Assembly: GCA_017985985.1 (NCBI GenBank)
Contig: JAGNWK010000012.1
Coordinates: 1 to 47,813 of the forward strand
Source of the DNA: Oligoflexales bacterium
Lineage (GTDB): Bacteria; Bdellovibrionota_B; Oligoflexia; Oligoflexales; Bog-1112
Reading direction: 5' to 3'
Length of the DNA: 47,813 nucleotides
Numbering within the stretch: position 1 is the stretch's first letter; the number at the start of each line of letters is the position of its first letter. The notes below the pieces were generated by a model. The model saw only the letters and a program-made list of their open reading frames with translations, did not search any database and had not been told where the DNA came from. This document shows positions 43,326 to 47,813 of the stretch, piece after piece. The position numbers and the translations under genes were made by a program.

Positions 43326-43775
43326 TTATTTAGGCAGAGCGTTTACTTGGATCTTTACTTTGGCTACAACTTCGGAATGTATCCTCAGTTCCCCAACATA
43401 CGACCCTGTTTTCTTGATATCTTCAGGAAAGTGAAGATCTTTTTTAGAAAACTTCAGCCCGTGGCTAGCTAGCTGTTCAACGACTTCAGCCGTTGTAACT
43501 GTACCGAAAATTCGATCTTCTTCACCAGTCTGCTTAAGCAAAACCAGGGTGACTTTAGATACTTTTTCAGCTAAAACCTGCGCCTCAGATAAAACCCTCT
43601 GTTTTTTTGTTTCCAGAAGCTTTTTCTTATGCTCAAGCTCCTTTTGGTTGCGCTCATTAGCAACAACCGCGAACAAACGAGGGAGCAGGTAATTACGAGC
43701 GTACCCGTTTTTTACCTGAACGAGGCTACCGATAGAGCCCAAATTTGGGACATCTTCTGTCAAAATCACTTTCAT
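43326..43775 (-). CDS. rplI: Ribosomal protein bL9
   Basis: 149-residue 50S protein with the typical start MKVILTEDVPNLGSIGSLVQ and the bL9 signature VKNGYARNYLLPRLFA, followed by a long connecting helix and a C-terminal rRNA-binding domain. It directly follows rpsF after 22 bases; rpsR, usually between them, is missing here. Confidence 0.96.
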   Translation of the reverse strand: MKVILTEDVPNLGSIGSLVQVKNGYARNYLLPRLFAVVANERNQKELEHKKKLLETKKQRVLSEAQVLAEKVSKVTLVLLKQTGEEDRIFGTVTTAEVVEQLASHGLKFSKKDLHFPEDIKKTGSYVGELRIHSEVVAKVKIQVNALPK

Positions 43776-43797
43776 GTTCTAAACTCCATCCCTAAAA

Positions 43798-44175
43798 TCA
43801 CAGAAGGGAAGCCGAGGCTTCTCTCTGAGCAGCAGCCTGTGCTTCCGCTTTTGCGAGCTCCAGCTTTCGCGCCTCAACATCAATATTTTCACCAACACGC
43901 ACTGAGAGATAGCGAAGTACGCCCTCATCAATACGCATGAGCCGTTCAGCCTCAGCCAAGCGATCCGGAGTCGTCGTCAAATCATAATGCACGTAACGAC
44001 CCTTGTACTGACCTTTCATAGCGAAGGCTAGCTTGCGCGAGCCCCAATCACTCTTCTTGATCAATTCGCCATCTTTTCCTAAAAGTATAGTTTCATACTT
44101 TTTTTGAAGCTTCTTGCTTTCCTCATCTTGCAGTTGAGGGCCAAAGATAACCGTAAATTCGTATTCTCTCAGCAC
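43798..44175 (-). CDS. rpsF: Ribosomal protein bS6
   Basis: 125-residue 30S protein with YEFTVIFGPQLQDEE at the start, the core GSRKLAFAMKGQYKGRYVHY and an Ala/Glu-rich C-terminal tail. In the ribosome it binds bS18, whose gene is absent from this locus. It follows pth after three bases. Confidence 0.95.
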   Translation of the reverse strand: MLREYEFTVIFGPQLQDEESKKLQKKYETILLGKDGELIKKSDWGSRKLAFAMKGQYKGRYVHYDLTTTPDRLAEAERLMRIDEGVLRYLSVRVGENIDVEARKLELAKAEAQAAAQREASASLL

Positions 44176-44178
44176 TTC

Positions 44179-44805
44179 TTAACTCCCTTTCTTATCTTTA
44201 TGTTTGAAGATCTGTTGAACCCTTTCCAACAATTGGGGGTAGGAGTCCGTCTTCAAAATCTCGACTTCTCTCTGACTGAATGGGCTCAGAACCCAGCTGG
44301 CTACAGCAGCATGTTTAGCCTCTTTGTTATGGGTAAAGGCAGTACCTTGTACCATATCGAGGAGGCTCTTGGGCCTATTCTCCTGATCTTCAAACACTGG
44401 CTTTCCAATGCCAATCTTAACCCGGTAAAATTCCTGAGATCCTAACTCATCTATCAAACTTCGGATGCCATTATGGCCACCAGCCCCTCCCCCTGTTCGC
44501 ATCCGTACATGACCAGGCTCGAGGTCGACGTCATCGTGAATCACGATGAGATCTTCAACAGCTAACTTATAATAAGCCAGGCAAGCTCGGACAGAGCGAC
44601 CCGACAAATTCATAAACGTCTCCGGTTTCAACAGCAGAACCGGTTGGCCCCACAATGTGCCCTGACCGAAACGACCATCAAAAGCTTTGCTCTGGATGGA
44701 AAGACCGAATTCCTGAGCAAAGCTATCAAGAAGCATAAAGCCAACATTATGTCGAGTTGACTTATACTTCGCACCGGGATTACCAAGACCCACAATCAAA
44801 TTCAC
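44179..44805 (-). CDS. pth: Peptidyl-tRNA hydrolase
   Basis: 208-residue enzyme that frees tRNA from drop-off peptidyl-tRNA. Motifs: VGLGNPGAKYKSTRHNVGF with the catalytic His in RHN, LLKPETFMNLSG, and VIHDDVDLEPGHVRMRTGGG with the key Asp. The ATG overlaps the rplY stop by 4 bases. Confidence 0.95.
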   Translation of the reverse strand: MNLIVGLGNPGAKYKSTRHNVGFMLLDSFAQEFGLSIQSKAFDGRFGQGTLWGQPVLLLKPETFMNLSGRSVRACLAYYKLAVEDLIVIHDDVDLEPGHVRMRTGGGAGGHNGIRSLIDELGSQEFYRVKIGIGKPVFEDQENRPKSLLDMVQGTAFTHNKEAKHAAVASWVLSPFSQREVEILKTDSYPQLLERVQQIFKHKDKKGS

Positions 44806-45110
44806 AGCGGCATCAGATCCACATGCAACGGGGTGCGTTTCACTGGGTTCACTTGAAGCTCGTGCATCTTTACTGGGAACACTTTTCCCTCAAGATCCAG
44901 GCGAAATGTTCCGCCAGATTTCCATATCACAGACAGGAACTTAGGGTCCAGCTGGATGTTTGTAGAGCTTCTTTTCCCCAAAAGATTCGCGGGGAGTAGA
45001 CCGCGCAGCAAAAGGCGACGGCAGGCATTTTTACCTGTTTCTTTTCGGAGCTCTGCTTTCACAATGTGAGTCTCTGGGAGAGACTCTATTTTAGACTCAT
45101 CTGCTGACAT
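44802..45110 (-). CDS. rplY: Ribosomal protein bL25, short form
   Basis: 102-residue 5S-rRNA-binding protein of the short bL25 type, without the C-terminal TL5/CTC domain found in many deltaproteobacteria. Recognisable parts: ELRKETGKNACRRLLLRGLLPANL and QVNPVKRTPLHVDL. It heads the rplY-pth-rpsF-rplI-dnaB block. The 298-base gap upstream holds no gene. Confidence 0.85.
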   Translation of the reverse strand: MSADESKIESLPETHIVKAELRKETGKNACRRLLLRGLLPANLLGKRSSTNIQLDPKFLSVIWKSGGTFRLDLEGKVFPVKMHELQVNPVKRTPLHVDLMPL

Positions 45111-45408
45111 TGGAGAGATTCTCCCTCTATTTTAAACTTCTTGTTTACCTAGTTGTTGATCTAGTTCTTGCTCTAGAAATCAGGTCTGCGCTAATTTTCA
45201 TTTACCTGAAACGAAATTGCAGCGAAGGCAGGTATGCTATACCACATCCTTAGAATCTGGCAAGGATGATCCTCAATTCCATCATTTTCAAGGCTAGGCT
45301 ATGGGCAGAGCGGCATCCCCTAGCAGGCTGAGAATCTAAACTACCCTAGTCTTACGAGGCATGTTAGACAATATAAGTTACTTTTCTCTTAATTTTTAGG
45401 AGCTTACC

Positions 45409-46125
45409 ATGCCTTTGCATTCAGCCAGGAAAATCTCCTCGACCCTTGCTCTCTTCGCCTCGGCTTCTCTCTTTGCTGGCGGGGGGGATGATCAAAAGCT
45501 TCCTCCTATAGACCCTGATCACAGTTCTAAAAAAAGTGAACCCAACCTCGACGACCACATGGACGACCTTCTCCAATCTGTTTGTCTTGCTGACGAAGTT
45601 CATCCTCCCCTGAGGAGACTTCGGGGAGGACTCACTCTTCCTACACTCCTAGCAGGATCCCACGTTACAGGCCCTGCAGGAATGCCCGCTAGTCTTGTCG
45701 CCGCTTGGGTCGGAGGAATAGATCCTCATGGTCTAACCAGCCCCTCTGGCGGCCCCCTCCCCCTAGAAGAGACTGTCGCAATGGAAGCAGCACCAGCTGC
45801 TGCAGCTGAAGAGCCCGCTCCGGGAGCAGCCCCTTTTGTCCTGCCCCCCGTCGCAGCCACAGCGGTAGAAGAACTTGAAGCCTCCCACCTTCTTCCACCC
45901 CCAACACTGATGGCTTCCAGTCCAAGCTTCTCCAGCCCTGTCGCCCCGACCCCAGCTCCTAGAAAAAAAAGATCAAAAAAAGCAGCAGACAGAGCCCCCA
46001 CCCCCTTCGAACTAGCCAGACTAGAACCGAGAGAAAGAAGGAGGGGAAGACCCTGCTTAAGACCTACAGGGCTGACCGTATCAGAATCTACAGGCAACGT
46101 TTGGAGAGATTCTCTTCGCAGATAA
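45409..46125 (+). CDS. Exported Pro/Ala-rich protein with NLS-like and AT-hook-like tail
   Basis: No family recognised. The 238-residue product begins with a signal peptide (core about residues 10-24, cleavage near FAGG). The mature protein is an acidic segment, a long disordered Pro/Ala-rich region and a strongly basic tail. The tail holds PRKKRSKK (184-191), a classical nuclear-localisation-like cluster, and RERRRGRP (208-215), whose RGRP is the core of an AT-hook. AGGAG precedes the ATG. The region is visibly more GC-rich than its neighbours. A secreted DNA-binding effector is a plausible but untested reading; a cell-surface polycation is the simple alternative. Confidence 0.6.
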   Translation: MPLHSARKISSTLALFASASLFAGGGDDQKLPPIDPDHSSKKSEPNLDDHMDDLLQSVCLADEVHPPLRRLRGGLTLPTLLAGSHVTGPAGMPASLVAAWVGGIDPHGLTSPSGGPLPLEETVAMEAAPAAAAEEPAPGAAPFVLPPVAATAVEELEASHLLPPPTLMASSPSFSSPVAPTPAPRKKRSKKAADRAPTPFELARLEPRERRRGRPCLRPTGLTVSESTGNVWRDSLRR

Positions 46126-46138
46126 AGGAGTTCTCCTC

Positions 46139-47812
46139 CTAAAACGTTTCGCTGGACCTCTTCTTCCTCTTCCAAGCCCCATAAAGAAGGACTCCCAGAA
46201 AAAGAAGTCCGCACTGACTCATCAGTGTTTCAAGACTGGGGTAAATCCCCAGTAGCTCTATAGCTGGAACAAAGCTGAGCTGGGTGGAATGCACGAGACC
46301 AGCTTCAATCAATTCCTTCACAGCTTTTCCCGTCAAAATGACAGACAGAAGAATCATTAAAGAACTGGTGAGAAGAAAGAACTTCCTTAAAGGCAACTTG
46401 ATTTGGTAGCGCAAAATACACCAACCGACGGAGAAGAGGAGAACTGAACCCATGACAAGGCCTAGGACAACACTCCCAGGACTCGCCGTGTTGTTAAAGA
46501 GAGCGGAATAGAACAACACGGTCTCCGCAGCTTCTCGATAGGCGGCTATAAAGGACAGGGAGAAAATCACCCAGAGCTGGTTTTGATGGAGCGCAGAACT
46601 AGCTCTCGTCTTCAGCTCCGCCATCCACCTCTGTCTTTCTGACTGACTGAGAAGCCAAAACCCAGTGTAGAAGAGCACGAGGGCTGCAATCCCCGTAGAG
46701 ACGGCTTCCACCAACTCCCTAGCACTCCCTGACAAACTTAAGATTTTTTCAAACAGGAAATATGTCACGAAACCAGCTAGGACAGCACTAAGCCAGCCAA
46801 GATGAACGAAATAACGAGCGCGAGCTACTCCCAATTGACTAGCCATGGCAAGAAGAGCTGCAATCACCAGAAATGCTTCGAAGCCCTCTCGCACAATAAT
46901 CATAAAAGAACTAAAGAAAGAGCTCAGCTTCGCACTTTCCCAAAACGGAGAATCTTTTGTATCTACTCGTGTTTTACTTAAGAGACCTTCTGCTCTGTCA
47001 AGAGCCTGCCTCAAAACGGCTAAGCTTGATTGAAAGCTTTGAAGATCCGCACTTGAAGCTAGACTTCGAGCTTTAATAAACTCCAACTCGACACCTTTGA
47101 CAAAAGCTGAGTCGATCAGCAACAAATCCATCTCAAGCCCATCAAAGCCGTCCAGATAAGCGTCCAAAAGAAAACCTTCCGCTGCCTGTCGTCTATGCTC
47201 TGAGAAGGCCTTCTCCGCGTCGGTTAACTTCTTTCTTAGGAAAGCCAGCCTCTGCTGGGTTGCGTCTTGAGGACTCGGGGACGACAGAAGGGCTTGACCC
47301 GGCTGCGCTTGTTCCTCCACGAAAGCAGATGAGGAGTCCAAAGGGACAAGCTTCTGGTAAGGGGCCTCCCGCCTCATGTAAGCAAGCCATTTTTTAGATT
47401 CACTCTCATGAAGAGAACCTATCTTTTTAAGATGGGACTCTAGTTCTGAATCACTCATTCTGGCAAGAGCGGCCACGTATATCGGCTCTGCACTCTTCCC
47501 TTCAGAAAACTTGCTCACATCAAAGTTTGAACTCTCTCCCAATTCTGCAGAAAAGCGCAGTGAAGAAAGATAGAAGCTCACACTCCAACACTCTTCCTCA
47601 CTAAGAATCGCCTTGAAAGACGGCATAGCTGTGCCTTTGATCCCCGTCTCCAATGTGTTGAAAAATTTGAAGGGAGAACTCAAAAGCATCAGGTCTTCAT
47701 CGTGGAAATTAGTGGGAGCTGGCATGAGCGTTTTCGACAAAGGTGTATCTGCTCGCCCCTTCCCACCGTGACAAGTTGCACCGTTGGTTTTATAAACATT
47801 TTCTCCTAGCAT
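46139..47812 (-). CDS. Cytochrome c-FTR1 iron permease fusion (partial at right edge)
   Basis: The N-terminal visible part is a class I cytochrome c domain (residues about 1-90: TCHGGKG and the distal MPSF segment), then a coiled helical linker and an FTR1-type permease with seven or so helices. Permease motifs are REGFEAFLVIAAL (near 307) and YREAAETVLFYSAL (near 422), the REGLE-type iron sites; the second lacks the usual Gly. High-affinity iron uptake coupled to electron transfer is the likely role. The heme motif is GATCH, not CxxCH. The signal peptide and any earlier residues lie beyond the edge. Confidence 0.82.
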   Translation of the reverse strand: MLGENVYKTNGATCHGGKGRADTPLSKTLMPAPTNFHDEDLMLLSSPFKFFNTLETGIKGTAMPSFKAILSEEECWSVSFYLSSLRFSAELGESSNFDVSKFSEGKSAEPIYVAALARMSDSELESHLKKIGSLHESESKKWLAYMRREAPYQKLVPLDSSSAFVEEQAQPGQALLSSPSPQDATQQRLAFLRKKLTDAEKAFSEHRRQAAEGFLLDAYLDGFDGLEMDLLLIDSAFVKGVELEFIKARSLASSADLQSFQSSLAVLRQALDRAEGLLSKTRVDTKDSPFWESAKLSSFFSSFMIIVREGFEAFLVIAALLAMASQLGVARARYFVHLGWLSAVLAGFVTYFLFEKILSLSGSARELVEAVSTGIAALVLFYTGFWLLSQSERQRWMAELKTRASSALHQNQLWVIFSLSFIAAYREAAETVLFYSALFNNTASPGSVVLGLVMGSVLLFSVGWCILRYQIKLPLRKFFLLTSSLMILLSVILTGKAVKELIEAGLVHSTQLSFVPAIELLGIYPSLETLMSQCGLLFLGVLLYGAWKRKKRSSETF

Positions 47813-47813
47813 T

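Noticed and set aside
45111..45408. tRNA gene between rplY and the exported-protein gene
   Set aside because: No T-loop GGTTCRAnTCC-type segment or acceptor pairing found.

Overview
The window reads as chromosomal DNA of a Gram-negative bacterium of moderate GC. Many products have Sec signal peptides or lipoboxes, and the block rplY-pth-rpsF-rplI-dnaB is the gene order typical of deltaproteobacteria and relatives (Bdellovibrionota, Myxococcota). The species cannot be fixed from the sequence. Two exported proteins with eukaryote-facing features (an FCP1/NIF-type phosphatase and a basic protein with NLS-like and AT-hook-like motifs) make a host-associated or predatory lifestyle plausible, but that is inference.

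Layout. 1-789: partial membrane protein with a VPEHHHH tandem-repeat tail running off the left edge. 1081-4708: fadI-fadJ beta-oxidation pair. 4735-5823: REC-PilZ regulator followed by a BFD-type [2Fe-2S] protein. 5952-9729: secreted NlpC/P60-like protein, rlmC-like rRNA methyltransferase, dapD and a ferredoxin. 9784-13589 (minus): an overlapping operon of a four-helix membrane protein, aroE, a Phe-rich exported protein and dapF. 13929-18370: accessory stretch with the exported FCP1-like phosphatase, a duplicated Cys-rich lipoprotein, a DCC-family protein under a hairpin leader, a toxin-antitoxin-like pair with an operator, and a NIF3-like protein. 18707-24096: transporters (SDF symporter, POT peptide transporter, TSUP), HutD/Ves, a small lipoprotein and a cobalamin adenosyltransferase. 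24407-33387: fhs plus molybdenum-cofactor genes in two blocks (moaC-mobA-moaD-moaE-moeB and moeA-moaA) around an SRPBCC protein, an exported deaminase-like protein and an unknown exported protein translationally coupled to moaA. 33790-41765: gene remnant, mgtE, a metallopeptidase lipoprotein, ileS, glpD and a PAP2 phosphatase. 41769-45110: dnaB, rplI, rpsF, pth, rplY. 45409-47812: the NLS/AT-hook-like exported protein and a cytochrome c-FTR1 iron permease running off the right edge.

A dispersed palindromic repeat family (R1, cores CGTCATTGCGAG/CTCGCAATGACG) occurs at four places between 22.6 and 36.6 kb, and a second MITE-like element (R2) sits upstream of moaC. The most interesting items are the two exported nucleus-themed proteins, the VPEHHHH membrane protein, the RHH/nucleotidyltransferase module with its operator, the hairpin that would hide the DCC-gene ribosome site, and a heme motif lacking its first cysteine.
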